From: Lacihabitans sp. CCS-44
Lineage (GTDB): Bacteria > Bacteroidota > Bacteroidia > Cytophagales > Spirosomataceae
Direction: 5' to 3'
DNA length: 64,000 nucleotides
Assembly (NCBI RefSeq): GCF_024343735.1
Contig: NZ_RJUE01000004.1
Coordinates: 62,001-126,000 of the forward strand
The number at the start of each line of letters is the position of its first letter. Within the stretch, counting starts at the first letter, position 1. The position numbers were made by a program, and so were the translations under genes. Positions 43,171 to 53,969 of this stretch are shown here, one piece after another. Under the pieces are notes generated by a model, which saw only the letters and a list, made by a program, of their open reading frames with translations, did not search any database and was not told the DNA's origin.

Positions 43171-44262
43171 TCAATTGCTATTTTCTGACATTACATCAAG
43201 ATATGTTTTTCGGATGGTAATAATAAATATCATCGCCACCATTGCTATTAATCCACTTAGTCGAGTACTAAATCCTGTTTTTTTGATTACGGAAAGTGGC
43301 AACCTAACAGGCTCCAAAACTGTAAAAATAGGCGTTTGTTCTATAATCAACCTATTGAGGCTTTCAACATTAGCTAGCTGAGTATAATACTGATTCGAGA
43401 GATATGTGTTATCTCTTGATATTTGCTGTTGCTTCATTATCCCTGATGGGTCAACAACATTTGGATTATCGAAAGTTAGCCTAGCAATCCTTTTGTCATT
43501 ATATTTCATAGCATATGCTAAACTGTCCAAACGACCTTCTTGCACTCTCAAAATTTGCCTAGTCTTTTTGGTTTTCATATCTCTGTAAAAATCCTCGGTG
43601 GCTCCCATCAAAGTTTCTATCCAGTCTTTGGTTAGTTTTTCGTTAGAGGTTGTAGAATAAATACTTATTAGACTAGAATTTTTGTCTGGTTCAACTCTTG
43701 TTACATTATATAATTTTGTATAAATGTCAGCCAAAATTTGATTCTCATAAGGGGTAAAGTCTGCTATGTTTTTCTTTTTAAATCTATATGCTGTATAAGG
43801 CGAAGGCCCTCTAAATAAGTTTCCAGCCCATTCTTTGCGTTTAATGTCGCTGCTATCAATAAAATAATTGATAAACAAATCTTTACGGTCTCCAATCTTC
43901 ACTTCTCTCATGAATGCATTCTGAAAAACATTTCCCGAAAGAATTATTGCTTCAAAATTTGAAGATGCAAGTAAGCTACCTCCTTGTGCTTGACCAGCAC
44001 CTGCCCCTAAGCCAAAAGCCGAAGCAAACCCACCTAATTGATTTTGAGAACCACCCCCCTCTAGTTCTAAGTGGAATGTTATTTGTCCACTGTATGTGTC
44101 CTCAGAATCTAAAAAAGTATTATTTATAGTATCATAAATTGACCCTGTAATTAAAGCCACTAATAATATCTGCCAATTGTTTCCAAGAAATTTAAAGTAC
44201 TTAAAAACAGAAAGGAAAAACTCTTTGGTTGAAACTTGATCTACTTTTATATTTTGATCCAT
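43171..44262 (-). CDS. Wzz/KpsE-like chain-length or export co-polymerase
   Basis: A 363-residue protein with a transmembrane helix near the N-terminus (WQILLVALITGSI), a Wzz-type periplasmic domain with long coiled-coil helix (KTRQILRVQEGRLDSLAYAM region) and a C-terminal membrane helix (SGLIAMVAMIFIITI) preceded by Pro-rich PVRLPLSVIKK. A Gly/Gln-rich stretch (AFGLGAGAGQAQGG) is an unusual insert. Located between the SLBB exporter and Wzm/Wzt genes, it fits the KpsE-type inner-membrane link of ABC-dependent capsule export. Confidence 0.87.
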   Translation of the reverse strand: MDQNIKVDQVSTKEFFLSVFKYFKFLGNNWQILLVALITGSIYDTINNTFLDSEDTYSGQITFHLELEGGGSQNQLGGFASAFGLGAGAGQAQGGSLLASSNFEAIILSGNVFQNAFMREVKIGDRKDLFINYFIDSSDIKRKEWAGNLFRGPSPYTAYRFKKKNIADFTPYENQILADIYTKLYNVTRVEPDKNSSLISIYSTTSNEKLTKDWIETLMGATEDFYRDMKTKKTRQILRVQEGRLDSLAYAMKYNDKRIARLTFDNPNVVDPSGIMKQQQISRDNTYLSNQYYTQLANVESLNRLIIEQTPIFTVLEPVRLPLSVIKKTGFSTRLSGLIAMVAMIFIITIRKTYLDVMSENSN

Positions 44263-44264
44263 TC

Positions 44265-46766
44265 TTAATTTTGGTTGAGTTTTAAGAATCCGAAAATTGT
44301 AATTATTGTAGTAAGGGTGGCACTCAATGTAGCCACCAAGCCTCCAAATTGAGCTATTTGGGCTTGTGTATTCTCCGTTTTTCCAGGAATGATGATTTCA
44401 CTTCCTGGCTCAACTTTGGGGTGTATCTTCACGAAAATAAACTTCCTTGTTCTGTCAACAGAACCATTTGGATAAATTACAAAAGCCTTGCCACGAGCAG
44501 ATTTTTTCGTAAAACCACCAGACTTCGATACATAATCGATGAACTTCAGTTCTGGGTGGTATTTAACAGTTGTTGGGTATAATATTTCACCTTCTATTCT
44601 TACGGTTTGGAGCTTTTTTGGAATGTTTATTTCGTCTCCATCTTGAAGAATGAGGTCTTCTACCGAACCTGGGTTTTTCAGGATTTTTTCCAAGTCAATT
44701 CCTACAGACTCAGTAATTATATTGTCTATTACTTCACCTTCTTCAGTAAGTTCTGGCTCTTCATTTTCAAGATCTTCAGTTACAGTTTTAACTTTAACAT
44801 TTATGTTGAGATTGTTCAGGACTTCTTCTCTTTGAGTTTTTTGGAAATCACTTATTAGTGTCTTCCTAACCAATGTTGCTCCCTTTATGTAGGCTTGTGG
44901 AGATAATCCACCCGCTCTTGATATTAAGTCAGAGATTTTTTCATCCTTATATTTGATACCGTATATACCAGGGTAAATTACTTCTCCTTTGGTAGATGCA
45001 AAGTTTTGTTTTTCATAGTTAGGTGAGGTTCTTACGAAAACTTCGTCATAGGGGAGCAGTTTTACACTTTCACTTTTTGAGTCAAAACTTAAATCAGGAC
45101 GAATTTCAAACTCAATTATATCTGAAATTTGGGCGTCAATTTGTTTGGCATCCACGTTACGTTTCCTTCTTACAATCTCAATTTTTGATAAAGATGCAGC
45201 TTCTGTTAATCCCCCAACTTTTACAATTAAATCTTGGATAGTCATTTCCTTAATGTAGGGAACTTCTACACCTATCAATGCGTCAGGATTGTTTATTGCT
45301 CCTTGGATTTTCACAAATGAAGTTTCTGTTAAATCGAAAATGCTCGGAATAATTATTCTATCCATCCTTTTTAGTGGCTGATCTGCACTTTTTCCAGTCT
45401 TAATGTCCAAGAGATTCACGGTTACATTCGAAATTGATAAATCGTCATTGGTTCTAATAATATTGACTCTACCTTGCAATGACTCTTCTTTTAATCCCTC
45501 GGCTGAATTAATCAAAGTTAGCAAGGTTGGGTTTGAATCTAAAGAATATTCTCCCGGTCGATAAATGGCTCCTTGTATTGAAATTAGGTTTTCAAACCTA
45601 TCTAATATTTTTTCCACTACTATAGAGTCTCCACTGTAAACAGGGCTAGATTTAAAGTCTAAGTTTTTAATATCTATTATTCGTTTTTCTTTTGAAGTGT
45701 TTCTATAAATTTTTACTCTTTCTGAATAGGCATACTGATCAAAACCTCCAGCAAAGGTTATCACTGTATTTAAATTTTCATTAGGTAAAACTTCAAAAAG
45801 GCCCTTTCTTTTTAAATTTCCTTCCATAGCTATTCTTGAAATGTATGGACCCACTTGTATAATATCTTGGTCTTTCAGAAGCATATCTCCTTTTGAAAAA
45901 CCCTTAGTAATGACATCGTACAAATCAAGGGTGCTTACCACACGGTTGTTCCTAATTAATTTTATATCTCTATAAGTACCGATATCATTTGGTCCACCAC
46001 ATGCATACAATGCATTTAAAAGACTTGTAAAAGACGTAACTGTATAAGTTCCTGGGGCTACAACCTCACCAGTTATTTTTATTTTTATAGACCTGTATCC
46101 AGTTAGAGAGACTTTTAAAAATGTGTTTGCTGGATAGCCACTCCCACCGTTTAAACCCAAAAAAATCTTTGAGAATGCATTTTTTATTTTCTTTTCAGCC
46201 TCTTCTATATTTAGACCAGAAACATTAACAACACCAGCTTTTTCTAAAACAATGAATCCATCAGGATTTACAGTTGCAGTTTGTTTAAATTGGGAATATC
46301 CATAAATGTCCATAACAATCTTGTCTCCAGCACCTAAAACATAATTGTTTGGGGTGGCAATATTTACAGTAGCACTTGGGTCAAATTTTGAATTAGTAAA
46401 AATAGAGCTTCCAAATGTTCTTTTAATTATGGTCTTTTTTGCCAGATCCACCGAAAGTTCGGCCTCTTTTTCAAGCCTTTGTTTCTCTTCGGTTTGCATT
46501 GCTTCTTCATCTGCGGGAGTAAGTTCAATATCCCGGGTATTAGCAGGAGCATTAATAGGTGTCCTATTTAAGGTATTAGTTCTGTTGTTTGTAGCAGTTT
46601 TTTCTTTAGTTGTTGTCGGAGTGTTTGTTTGAGTTGGAACTGTTGCCGGTAATTGATTAGCAGGTATAGTTTGGGCAAAAATGGTGTTTTTTATAGCAAT
46701 TTGTATTAATATTAATACGAGTGCTTTTGCTATTGGATTTGTCTTCCTAAATTTGGGAGATTTCAT
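44265..46766 (-). CDS. outer-membrane polysaccharide export protein with multiple SLBB domains
   Basis: An 833-residue protein with N-terminal signal (TIFAQ near residue 32), a Thr/Asn-rich segment, the Poly_export block YVLGAGDKIVMDIYG (about residues 141-155) and about five or six SLBB domains (SLTGYRSIKIKITGEV, ISIQGAIYRPG, VKIQGAINNP and others), with a C-terminal hydrophobic helix. Wza/KpsD proteins form the periplasmic and outer-membrane channel. It is longer than Wza (about 380) and KpsD (about 560), the excess being extra SLBB units. First gene of the export block; a TAATTTTG -7-like box is at 46809-46816 (minus strand). Confidence 0.93.
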   Translation of the reverse strand: MKSPKFRKTNPIAKALVLILIQIAIKNTIFAQTIPANQLPATVPTQTNTPTTTKEKTATNNRTNTLNRTPINAPANTRDIELTPADEEAMQTEEKQRLEKEAELSVDLAKKTIIKRTFGSSIFTNSKFDPSATVNIATPNNYVLGAGDKIVMDIYGYSQFKQTATVNPDGFIVLEKAGVVNVSGLNIEEAEKKIKNAFSKIFLGLNGGSGYPANTFLKVSLTGYRSIKIKITGEVVAPGTYTVTSFTSLLNALYACGGPNDIGTYRDIKLIRNNRVVSTLDLYDVITKGFSKGDMLLKDQDIIQVGPYISRIAMEGNLKRKGLFEVLPNENLNTVITFAGGFDQYAYSERVKIYRNTSKEKRIIDIKNLDFKSSPVYSGDSIVVEKILDRFENLISIQGAIYRPGEYSLDSNPTLLTLINSAEGLKEESLQGRVNIIRTNDDLSISNVTVNLLDIKTGKSADQPLKRMDRIIIPSIFDLTETSFVKIQGAINNPDALIGVEVPYIKEMTIQDLIVKVGGLTEAASLSKIEIVRRKRNVDAKQIDAQISDIIEFEIRPDLSFDSKSESVKLLPYDEVFVRTSPNYEKQNFASTKGEVIYPGIYGIKYKDEKISDLISRAGGLSPQAYIKGATLVRKTLISDFQKTQREEVLNNLNINVKVKTVTEDLENEEPELTEEGEVIDNIITESVGIDLEKILKNPGSVEDLILQDGDEINIPKKLQTVRIEGEILYPTTVKYHPELKFIDYVSKSGGFTKKSARGKAFVIYPNGSVDRTRKFIFVKIHPKVEPGSEIIIPGKTENTQAQIAQFGGLVATLSATLTTIITIFGFLKLNQN

Positions 46767-46867
46767 AAATTAAAAATTTGCTCTTTCTAGGTTTTGCTTG
46801 TTAAATCGCAAAATTAACAGAAGAATTTTGGTTAATTAAATTAAAAAGTCTTTATTTTAAAAAGTAC

Positions 46868-46896
46868 TTTGAATTGCAAAGTTAAATATAAATTTG
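46868..46896 (+). promoter_or_regulatory. candidate promoter of parE
   Basis: TTTG (46868-46871), 17 bases, then TAAATTTG (46889-46896), fitting the Bacteroidota consensus; the -7 box ends 29 bases before the ATG. Confidence 0.55.
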
Positions 46897-46925
46897 TTTA
46901 CACTCATATTTTATAGAAAATTATT

Positions 46926-48809
46926 ATGTCAGAAGAAAGTAAAGCGTTATATGATGAAGACAGTATTAAATCATTAGACTGGAAAGAGCATATTCGTTTA
47001 CGACCTGGTATGTATATAGGAAAGCTTGGAGATGGTACTTCACCAGACGATGGTATATACGTGCTGCTGAAAGAAGTCATGGACAATTGTATAGATGAAT
47101 TTGCGATGGGACATGGTAAATCTATAGAAATTGGAATCGACGAAGGCAAAGTTACTGTTAGAGATTTTGGTCGAGGTATTCCTTTAGGAAAAGTTGTAGA
47201 TGTGGTTTCTAAGATCAATACAGGTGCTAAATATGACAGCAAGGCTTTTCAAAAATCTGTTGGATTAAATGGTGTTGGTACAAAAGCCGTGAATGCCCTC
47301 TCAAGTTATTTTAAGGTAATTGCTTACAGAGAGGGAGAATCTAAAAAGGCGATTTTTGAGAGAGGTGTACTGGTTGAAGAATCTCAAATAGAAATTACAA
47401 GTGAAAAGAACGGCACATTTGTAGAGTTTATACCTGATAATACAGTTTTTAAAAATTATCATTTTATTCCTCATTATGTAGAAAACATGATTTGGAATTA
47501 TTGCTATCTCAATGCCGGTCTGGCATTGAACTTCAACAAGAAAAAATATATTTCTCAGAACGGTTTATTGGATTTATTATTAAGGAAAACAGATGAATCC
47601 ACGCTTCGTTACAATATAATTCATTTAAAAGGACCAGATATTGAGATTGCACTCACCCACGGAAATCAGTACGGAGAAGAATATTACTCTTTTGTAAATG
47701 GCCAAAATACCACGCAAGGTGGAACTCACCTTTCGGCATTTAAGGAAGCCATTGTAAAAACCATCAGAGACCATTACAACAAGGATTATGCTCCAGAAGA
47801 CATCCGTCAGTCAGTAATTGGTGCTGTTTCTGTTAGAATCCAAGAGCCAGTTTTTGAATCTCAGACCAAAACAAAGCTGGGTTCTACCAATATATCTTTG
47901 GAAGATAACGCACCAACAGTCAGAACCTTTGTAAATGATTTTATTAAGGAAGAATTAGATAACTTTTTACACATGCATCCAAACGTAAAGGATGCTTTGA
48001 AAAAGCGAATTGAGCAATCAGAAAGAGAACGAAAAGAGTTGGCCGGGGTAAGGAAAATAGCCAATGAAAGAGCCAAAAAGGCGAATTTGCACAACAAGAA
48101 ACTCAGAGATTGTAAGTATCATCTGATGGATGAGAAGTTTGAGGGTAGGTTAGATACCATGTTGTTTATTACGGAGGGCGACTCTGCAAGTGGCTCCATA
48201 ACCAAAGCAAGAAGTCCAGAAACTCAGGCTGTATTTAGTTTAAGAGGGAAACCGTTAAATTGCTATGGTTTAAGTAAAAAAGTGGTTTATGAAAACGAGG
48301 AATTTAATCTTCTTCAGCACGCTCTTGATATTGAGAATGGAATAGAAACCTTGAGATATAATCAAATCATCATTGCCACAGACGCGGACGTAGATGGTTC
48401 ACACATTAGGTTATTACTTCTAACATTTTTCTTGCAGTTTTTTCCCGATGTTGTGCGTGAAGGACATTTATATATTCTCCAAACGCCCCTTTTTAGGGTC
48501 AGAAACAAGAAAGAGACATTTTATTGTTATTCTGAAGAAGAGAAACAAGTGGCCATGAGTAAATTGGGTGGAAAGCCAGAAATAACAAGATTTAAGGGAC
48601 TGGGAGAAATTTCTCCGCATGAGTTTGAGGCATTTATAGGCAAAGAGATAAAACTGGACCCCGTAATATTTGAGAAAGAGTCATCCATTCCGAAAATTCT
48701 CGGGTATTACATGGGCAAAAATACACCAGAACGTCAGGTATTTATTATTGATAATTTGATTATTGAGAAAGATATTTTAGAAGAAAAAGAACTAATTATA
48801 GAAGATTAA
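46926..48809 (+). CDS. parE: DNA topoisomerase IV subunit B
   Basis: A 627-residue type IIA topoisomerase B subunit. The GHKL ATPase domain has [10 protein letters not shown] and the DFGRGIPLG and [10 protein letters not shown] boxes; the TOPRIM domain has TEGDSA (Glu417) and [10 protein letters not shown], ending with the [13 protein letters not shown] region. Lack of the GyrB 170-residue insert and the RLRPGMYIG start resemble the ParE branch. It decatenates daughter chromosomes with ParC, which is not next to it: pheA follows instead. Assignment over GyrB is by length and style only. Confidence 0.9.
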   Translation: MSEESKALYDEDSIKSLDWKEHIRLRPGMYIGKLGDGTSPDDGIYVLLKEVMDNCIDEFAMGHGKSIEIGIDEGKVTVRDFGRGIPLGKVVDVVSKINTGAKYDSKAFQKSVGLNGVGTKAVNALSSYFKVIAYREGESKKAIFERGVLVEESQIEITSEKNGTFVEFIPDNTVFKNYHFIPHYVENMIWNYCYLNAGLALNFNKKKYISQNGLLDLLLRKTDESTLRYNIIHLKGPDIEIALTHGNQYGEEYYSFVNGQNTTQGGTHLSAFKEAIVKTIRDHYNKDYAPEDIRQSVIGAVSVRIQEPVFESQTKTKLGSTNISLEDNAPTVRTFVNDFIKEELDNFLHMHPNVKDALKKRIEQSERERKELAGVRKIANERAKKANLHNKKLRDCKYHLMDEKFEGRLDTMLFITEGDSASGSITKARSPETQAVFSLRGKPLNCYGLSKKVVYENEEFNLLQHALDIENGIETLRYNQIIIATDADVDGSHIRLLLLTFFLQFFPDVVREGHLYILQTPLFRVRNKKETFYCYSEEEKQVAMSKLGGKPEITRFKGLGEISPHEFEAFIGKEIKLDPVIFEKESSIPKILGYYMGKNTPERQVFIIDNLIIEKDILEEKELIIED

Positions 48810-48821
48810 AAATACAAAACT

Positions 48822-49895
48822 GTGACTTTAGACGAGGTAAGGAAAGAAATAGACAAAATAGATGACCATCTTTTGGAGCTTTTGAATCAACGGATGCATT
48901 GGGTGCAAAGAGTTGGAGAGATAAAAAATAAATCGAAAGAAATAATTTATAGGCCAGAACGCGAAAAACAAATAATTGAAAGATTAAATAGTCAGTCAGA
49001 TGGGCTTTTGTCAAGAGATGCTATAGAAGCTATATTTTTAGAGATTTTCGCAACTGCCAGAAATATAGAACTTCCTGAAAGAATAGCCTATCTTGGTCCT
49101 GAAGGTAGTTTTACGCATCAAGCCGCCGAAAGTAGATTTGGTGCTCTTTCAGAATACATGACTCTGCCTACAATCAAATCTGTTTTTGAAGCTGTAGAAA
49201 CTGAGAGGGTGAGGTTTGGGGTGGTGCCTATCGAAAATAATCAAGAAGGTATTGTCTATGAGACCGTAGATTTACTCAATGAAACCAACGTGAATATAGC
49301 CGCTGAATTGAAAATTCCTGTTCATTTTTGTTTAGCTACAGAAGCAGAAAACCCGGCCAAAATTAAAAGAATATACTCAAAAGACATAGCTTTTAGACAG
49401 TGTCGTGGGTTCTTGAATAAATATTTTGAGCAGCATAATCCAGAAGAAATACAAGTAGAGTCTACATCAAAGGCCGCAAAGTTGGCTGCTGAAGATCCTG
49501 AAGCTGCCGCTATTTGTAGTGATATAGCAGCTAAATTGTTCAGAATTCCTGTTTTATTCCATAATATTGAAGATAATAGTAATAACAGAACAAGGTTTTT
49601 TATTTTATCCAAAAAGTTTGAGAACTTACCTTCAGGAAATGATAAAACCACTCTAATCGCCAGATTACCTCATACTGACGAAGCGGGAGTTTTGGCGAGT
49701 TTCTTACAAGACTTTAAAGAGCAAGAAATCAACTTAACAAAAATTGAAAGTAGACCATACAAAGGCGATGAGGATTTTAATTTTTGGTTCTTTATTGAGC
49801 TTTTGGGCTATTTCAAAGATGAGAAATTTCAAGAAGTTTTGAAAAAGCACCAAGACAGCATAAAGGTCTTGGGTAGTTATGTAAGAAATGCCTAA
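48822..49895 (+). CDS. pheA: chorismate mutase/prephenate dehydratase (P-protein)
   Basis: A 357-residue bifunctional enzyme. Residues 1-90 are an AroQ-type chorismate mutase (EVRKEIDKIDDHLLELLNQR), 93-275 a prephenate dehydratase (AYLGPEGSFTHQAA; NNRTRFFIL with the catalytic TRF Thr) and the rest an ACT regulatory domain with the GVLASFL phenylalanine-binding motif and KIESRP. It makes phenylpyruvate for phenylalanine synthesis and is probably inhibited by phenylalanine. The start codon is GTG 48822, 12 bases after parE, so the two may be cotranscribed. The stop interlocks by four bases with the convergent membrane-protein gene. Confidence 0.93.
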   Translation: MTLDEVRKEIDKIDDHLLELLNQRMHWVQRVGEIKNKSKEIIYRPEREKQIIERLNSQSDGLLSRDAIEAIFLEIFATARNIELPERIAYLGPEGSFTHQAAESRFGALSEYMTLPTIKSVFEAVETERVRFGVVPIENNQEGIVYETVDLLNETNVNIAAELKIPVHFCLATEAENPAKIKRIYSKDIAFRQCRGFLNKYFEQHNPEEIQVESTSKAAKLAAEDPEAAAICSDIAAKLFRIPVLFHNIEDNSNNRTRFFILSKKFENLPSGNDKTTLIARLPHTDEAGVLASFLQDFKEQEINLTKIESRPYKGDEDFNFWFFIELLGYFKDEKFQEVLKKHQDSIKVLGSYVRNA

Positions 49896-51580
49896 CGAAT
49901 CATAGCATCGGGACCACAAGTTTTACCTAAGTCGTATTTGTAAACTTTATCGTCAATTACAATTATCTTAAATAGGTTATATTTCTCTTTTGGAATCAGT
50001 TTTACAGGATAAATTGTACGATAAAAATCTGAAAAGTATTTTCGTTGTAAGATACTTTTCAGAATGTTGTTTTTCTGATTTATTGCTGGAAAAATAAACT
50101 GCTTTTCTTTATTTTCTAAAGAGAAATAAATTCCATCTTCTTTAGCGTTTGGATTGATGTTTTCTTTCAGCACCCCTGAAATTTCAAGAATACCATCATT
50201 TATACTGTAAGAAAGTTTTTCTGTGGTAATTGATGAATTTATAGTTGAATAATTATCCAAAACAGAGGCTGGAAAGATATATTTCTTTAGTTTATATGGT
50301 TCTGCCAACAATGGATTTAGCTTGGAAATGTGAGAGGAGTCTATATATTGATTCGACCAAGTGCCCATTTTTCGAAAGTTAATCCCATCCGCTACCGCAT
50401 TCTTACGGTTGAAAAGAGCGATTTCATAATTGTTAAAATAGCTGATAATAAGAATGATAGAACAAAAAATGGTTGTCACAATTCCTATCGCCTTTTTTCT
50501 TTTTATGTTTGAAACTAAGAAAATGTAGACCGCAATGGCCATAAATGAAGAATTAATGGTATATCTACTCAGCATCGAAAAACCAGTTCTGGAGATACCA
50601 ATCATTAAACCAGTGGCAAATACAAACCCAAAAACACAAATAATAAATTGGTCAGCCTTTGAATGTCTCAGTTTGTCCGTTGCCTCCATTCGTCTTTTTG
50701 ACAGCAATGGGTATTTTTTTAGAAATATAACTAAGAATGTCACTACTAAAAATAGACCAAAAAGCTCTGATATTGGATGAGAATAAACCTCTTTAGCTCT
50801 TGTAGATAAGTCAGTTATATTTAATGCATAAGCACCAAAAAATTCAAAAACATACCTTAAGGCAGTCAAAGGCTGAGAAAAGGCCGATACTCCTGAACTC
50901 CATTCTGGTTTTTTATATCCCCAGAAATACAAAATTATACTCGCAACAGATAAGAAGCTCCAAACTATAAAATCTTTATTTCGTTTGTTGAAAAAAAGGA
51001 TAATTGCCCCAATTAGGAAGGCCAAAATACCATTTCCGTGAGAAAAAATTGCTAAAAGGGCAAAAATAAATGCGGGAATTAGGCCTTTGTTTTTTCTATA
51101 AATGAGAAAGTAATAGGTCAGAAACACATATAAAATGACCGAGAAGTTTTGAAAGGGCACCATCAATGACTGAAGACTTTCAAAATATTGAGCATGAAAA
51201 ATCAGTAATGCTATCGGTAGTAAATACAAACGATTGCCAAATAGTGGTTTTGAAACCTTCACCAAGACCAAGAAAATCAATATAAGGTTTATGAAACCCA
51301 ATAAAGCCAAGGCCTTTAACTCAAAATTGCCCGATATTAAGTATATTAAAAGCAGAAATATTCTATCATTAACGACGCGGTGTTCGTTATTTAATGAAAA
51401 GAAAAGTTTAATTTTTTCTAGAAATGGTAAGTCGGAAAATAAATGAAAAACCGGAAGTATGATTCCATGAAAATCATCCCACCAAGGAATGTTTACAGAG
51501 ATTTTATTTTGAAAAAGCCATAAAGCGGCAATCAGTAATAGGGAAATTGTCCAAAATATATACTTACTTTTTTTATGCAT
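49892..51580 (-). CDS. large multi-pass membrane protein of unknown function
   Basis: A 562-residue protein with about ten to eleven transmembrane helices in the first 390 residues and a C-terminal soluble part of about 170 residues. The first loop contains WWDDFHG and a following acidic/aromatic segment, resembling the early periplasmic acidic loop of GT-C glycosyltransferases. No clear Pfam name comes to mind. It overlaps the end of ribF by eight bases and ends the ftsX-ribF run, so it might be cotranscribed. It could be a lipid-linked sugar transferase or a Wzy-like enzyme. Confidence 0.65.
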   Translation of the reverse strand: MHKKSKYIFWTISLLLIAALWLFQNKISVNIPWWDDFHGIILPVFHLFSDLPFLEKIKLFFSLNNEHRVVNDRIFLLLIYLISGNFELKALALLGFINLILIFLVLVKVSKPLFGNRLYLLPIALLIFHAQYFESLQSLMVPFQNFSVILYVFLTYYFLIYRKNKGLIPAFIFALLAIFSHGNGILAFLIGAIILFFNKRNKDFIVWSFLSVASIILYFWGYKKPEWSSGVSAFSQPLTALRYVFEFFGAYALNITDLSTRAKEVYSHPISELFGLFLVVTFLVIFLKKYPLLSKRRMEATDKLRHSKADQFIICVFGFVFATGLMIGISRTGFSMLSRYTINSSFMAIAVYIFLVSNIKRKKAIGIVTTIFCSIILIISYFNNYEIALFNRKNAVADGINFRKMGTWSNQYIDSSHISKLNPLLAEPYKLKKYIFPASVLDNYSTINSSITTEKLSYSINDGILEISGVLKENINPNAKEDGIYFSLENKEKQFIFPAINQKNNILKSILQRKYFSDFYRTIYPVKLIPKEKYNLFKIIVIDDKVYKYDLGKTCGPDAMIR

Positions 51581-52508
51581 TTTTTGAAAATATTTCCAGT
51601 GCAGAATTGCAATCCACTTTTATTTGCTTGATCAATTCATCTATACTTTCAAATTTAGTTTCTTCTCTGATAAATTCCAAAATTTCAACTTTTATGGTTT
51701 CTCCATAAATATCATCTGAAAAATCAAAAATATGAACTTCTTGCGTTGTTCCGAGGCCATCTACAGTGGGTCTATTGCCGATGTTCATGATGCCCTGATA
51801 TTTTTGATTTCTCAAAAAAACATTCGTAGCATATACTCCATTTTTAGGAATCAACTTATATTTTTTCTGAACCTGAATATTTGCGGTTGGAAAACCGATG
51901 GTCCTGCCGAGTTGCCTTCCTTTTACTACTGGTCCTGAGAATTGATAATCTCTTCCCAGTAATTCACTGGCAGATTTCAGATCGCCATGAAGTATGGCAT
52001 TTCTGATTTTTGTAGAACTTATGGTTATATTTTCAATTTCTTGCCTCGAAATTTCTTCAATCTCAATTTTAAACCTTTCCGAATGTTTTTTAAGATAATC
52101 TATTCCTCCTTCACGGTTTTTGCCAAATCTATGGTCATAGCCAATTACCATGGCTTTGGTTCCTAGTCCGTCTAATAATATATCCTCAATGTATTTCTCA
52201 CAGCTTAGTTCTGAAAATTCTCTTGTAAAAGGTAAAACTATAAAATGATCAACGCCTAGTTTTTCCAAAATTTCGGTTTTCTCATCTATTGTGGTGAGTA
52301 ACTTAAGGTTATCGTCGTTGGGTGAAATGATGAGTCTTGGATGTGGCCAAAATGTTAGCAGTACAGATTCTCCATTGATTTCCTTGGCCTTTTCAATCAG
52401 CCTTTTGATGATTTTCTGATGGCCAACGTGAACTCCGTCAAACGTGCCTGTAGTCACTACAGCATTGCCTTTGGGTTGAAAATCAGAGAGTTTATTATAA
52501 ATCTTCAT
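51573..52508 (-). CDS. ribF: bifunctional riboflavin kinase/FAD synthetase
   Basis: A 311-residue enzyme. The N-terminal nucleotidyltransferase domain has GTFDGVHVGHQ and the C-terminal riboflavin kinase domain has GRTIGFPTANI and GVYAT. It converts riboflavin to FMN and then FAD. The start overlaps the truB end by 14 bases. Usual length and both catalytic domains are present, so it should be fully functional. Confidence 0.95.
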   Translation of the reverse strand: MKIYNKLSDFQPKGNAVVTTGTFDGVHVGHQKIIKRLIEKAKEINGESVLLTFWPHPRLIISPNDDNLKLLTTIDEKTEILEKLGVDHFIVLPFTREFSELSCEKYIEDILLDGLGTKAMVIGYDHRFGKNREGGIDYLKKHSERFKIEIEEISRQEIENITISSTKIRNAILHGDLKSASELLGRDYQFSGPVVKGRQLGRTIGFPTANIQVQKKYKLIPKNGVYATNVFLRNQKYQGIMNIGNRPTVDGLGTTQEVHIFDFSDDIYGETIKVEILEFIREETKFESIDELIKQIKVDCNSALEIFSKNA

Positions 52509-53178
52509 TTGAGTCTTTGATTTTTTGAACCATAGTTTCTACGGTTTCTGCATTGTCCACCGAAAAATCTCCAATTTTCGTTCTCCTGAGTTCGCTTAAA
52601 TATGCTCCAGAACCTACTTCAGTGCCAAAATCTCGGGCTAGGCTACGGATGTAAGTTCCTTTTGAACAAATCACCCTAAAAGAAATTTCTGGGAAATTAT
52701 TGATCTCTATCTCAAATTCTTGAATTTCAATTTCACGAGATTTAAGTTCTAGTGTTTTTCCTTCCCTTGCGGCTTCATAGGCACGTTTGCCTTTTACTTT
52801 GATTGCAGAAAATAGGGGAGGTACTTGAGAAATTTTGCCCAAAAACTTATTTCTTGCTGTCTCTAGCATTTCAGCGGTTATGTGTTCTGTAGGAAAAGTC
52901 GCATCTACTTCAGTTTCTGCATCGGCCGAAGGCGTAGTTTTTCCTAAAATAAACTTTCCAGTATATTCTTTTACTTGAGCTTGGTATTGGTCTATTTCTT
53001 TAGTTTTTTTTCCAGTGCAAAGGATTAGTAAACCCGTTGCCAATGGATCCAATGTACCGGCGTGCCCAACTTTTTTGAATTTTCCAGCGTACCTAACTTT
53101 GTTTACAACATCAAAAGATGTCCAGGTTAGGGGCTTATCAAGCAATAAAACGGAGTCATTGTAATGGTCGTTCATCAA
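52495..53178 (-). CDS. truB: tRNA pseudouridine-55 synthase
   Basis: A 227-residue TruB with [19 protein letters not shown] and [16 protein letters not shown] (catalytic Asp44), then the [10 protein letters not shown] block. It makes the T-loop pseudouridine at position 55 of tRNAs. It lacks the long C-terminal PUA extension of some TruB proteins, as usual in Bacteroidota. It overlaps uppP by ATGA. The start may be either of two adjacent methionines. Confidence 0.95.
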   Translation of the reverse strand: MMNDHYNDSVLLLDKPLTWTSFDVVNKVRYAGKFKKVGHAGTLDPLATGLLILCTGKKTKEIDQYQAQVKEYTGKFILGKTTPSADAETEVDATFPTEHITAEMLETARNKFLGKISQVPPLFSAIKVKGKRAYEAAREGKTLELKSREIEIQEFEIEINNFPEISFRVICSKGTYIRSLARDFGTEVGSGAYLSELRRTKIGDFSVDNAETVETMVQKIKDSNEDL

Positions 53179-53966
53179 ACAATTTTTAAATCAACGCCTG
53201 AATAAAGCAATGCCAATAGGATTATTCCTAACACAATTCTGTAATACCCAAATACCTTGAATCCGTATTTTTGCAGAAATTCTATGAAGAATTTAATGGC
53301 GGCAACAGCAACAATAAATGCTACTAAATTGCCAACACCTAACAGCATAAGTTGCTCACTGTCAAAAGTTAAGTCTCCACTTTTATAACCTTTCAACAGT
53401 TTGTAGGCCGAAGCAGCAAACATAGTAGGAACAGCCAAAAAAAACGACATTTCAGCTGCGGCTTTTCTAGTCAAGCCCATAAACATACCGCCAATAATGG
53501 TAGAAGCCGAACGAGATATGCCTGGAATCATGGCTATACATTGAAAGAGGCCAATCACAAAACTATCTTTGAGGTTTGGCTCCTCTTTATGTGTTTTTTC
53601 TTCAAAATACTTATCGATAAATATCAATACGATTCCTCCAAGAAGTAAACTAATGGCTACTACCCAAACGTTTTCGAGAATTGAATCTATAAAGTCATTC
53701 AACAGAAAGCCAATGATTGCGGCAGGGATAAATGCCACCAAAAGTTTGATATAGAAATCGAAACTTTGAAAAAAACGTTTCCAGTAGAGTACAATCACGG
53801 CCAAAATAGCACCAAACTGTATATTTACTTCAAATATTTTGGTAAAGGGATGCTCTGCAATACCTAAAAAAGAAGCTCCAATAATCATGTGACCAGTAGA
53901 GCTTATTGGAAGATATTCTGTAATACCTTCAATTATAGCCAATATGATGGCTTGAATTACATTCAT
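53175..53966 (-). CDS. uppP: undecaprenyl-diphosphatase (BacA)
   Basis: A 263-residue membrane protein with eight helices. The two conserved blocks, [14 protein letters not shown] (Glu13, Glu17, His26) and [10 protein letters not shown], form the active site for recycling undecaprenyl pyrophosphate to the monophosphate carrier used by peptidoglycan and polysaccharide pathways. It overlaps truB by ATGA and follows the DUF3098 gene by three bases. Confidence 0.96.
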   Translation of the reverse strand: MNVIQAIILAIIEGITEYLPISSTGHMIIGASFLGIAEHPFTKIFEVNIQFGAILAVIVLYWKRFFQSFDFYIKLLVAFIPAAIIGFLLNDFIDSILENVWVVAISLLLGGIVLIFIDKYFEEKTHKEEPNLKDSFVIGLFQCIAMIPGISRSASTIIGGMFMGLTRKAAAEMSFFLAVPTMFAASAYKLLKGYKSGDLTFDSEQLMLLGVGNLVAFIVAVAAIKFFIEFLQKYGFKVFGYYRIVLGIILLALLYSGVDLKIV

Positions 53967-53969
53967 GGA

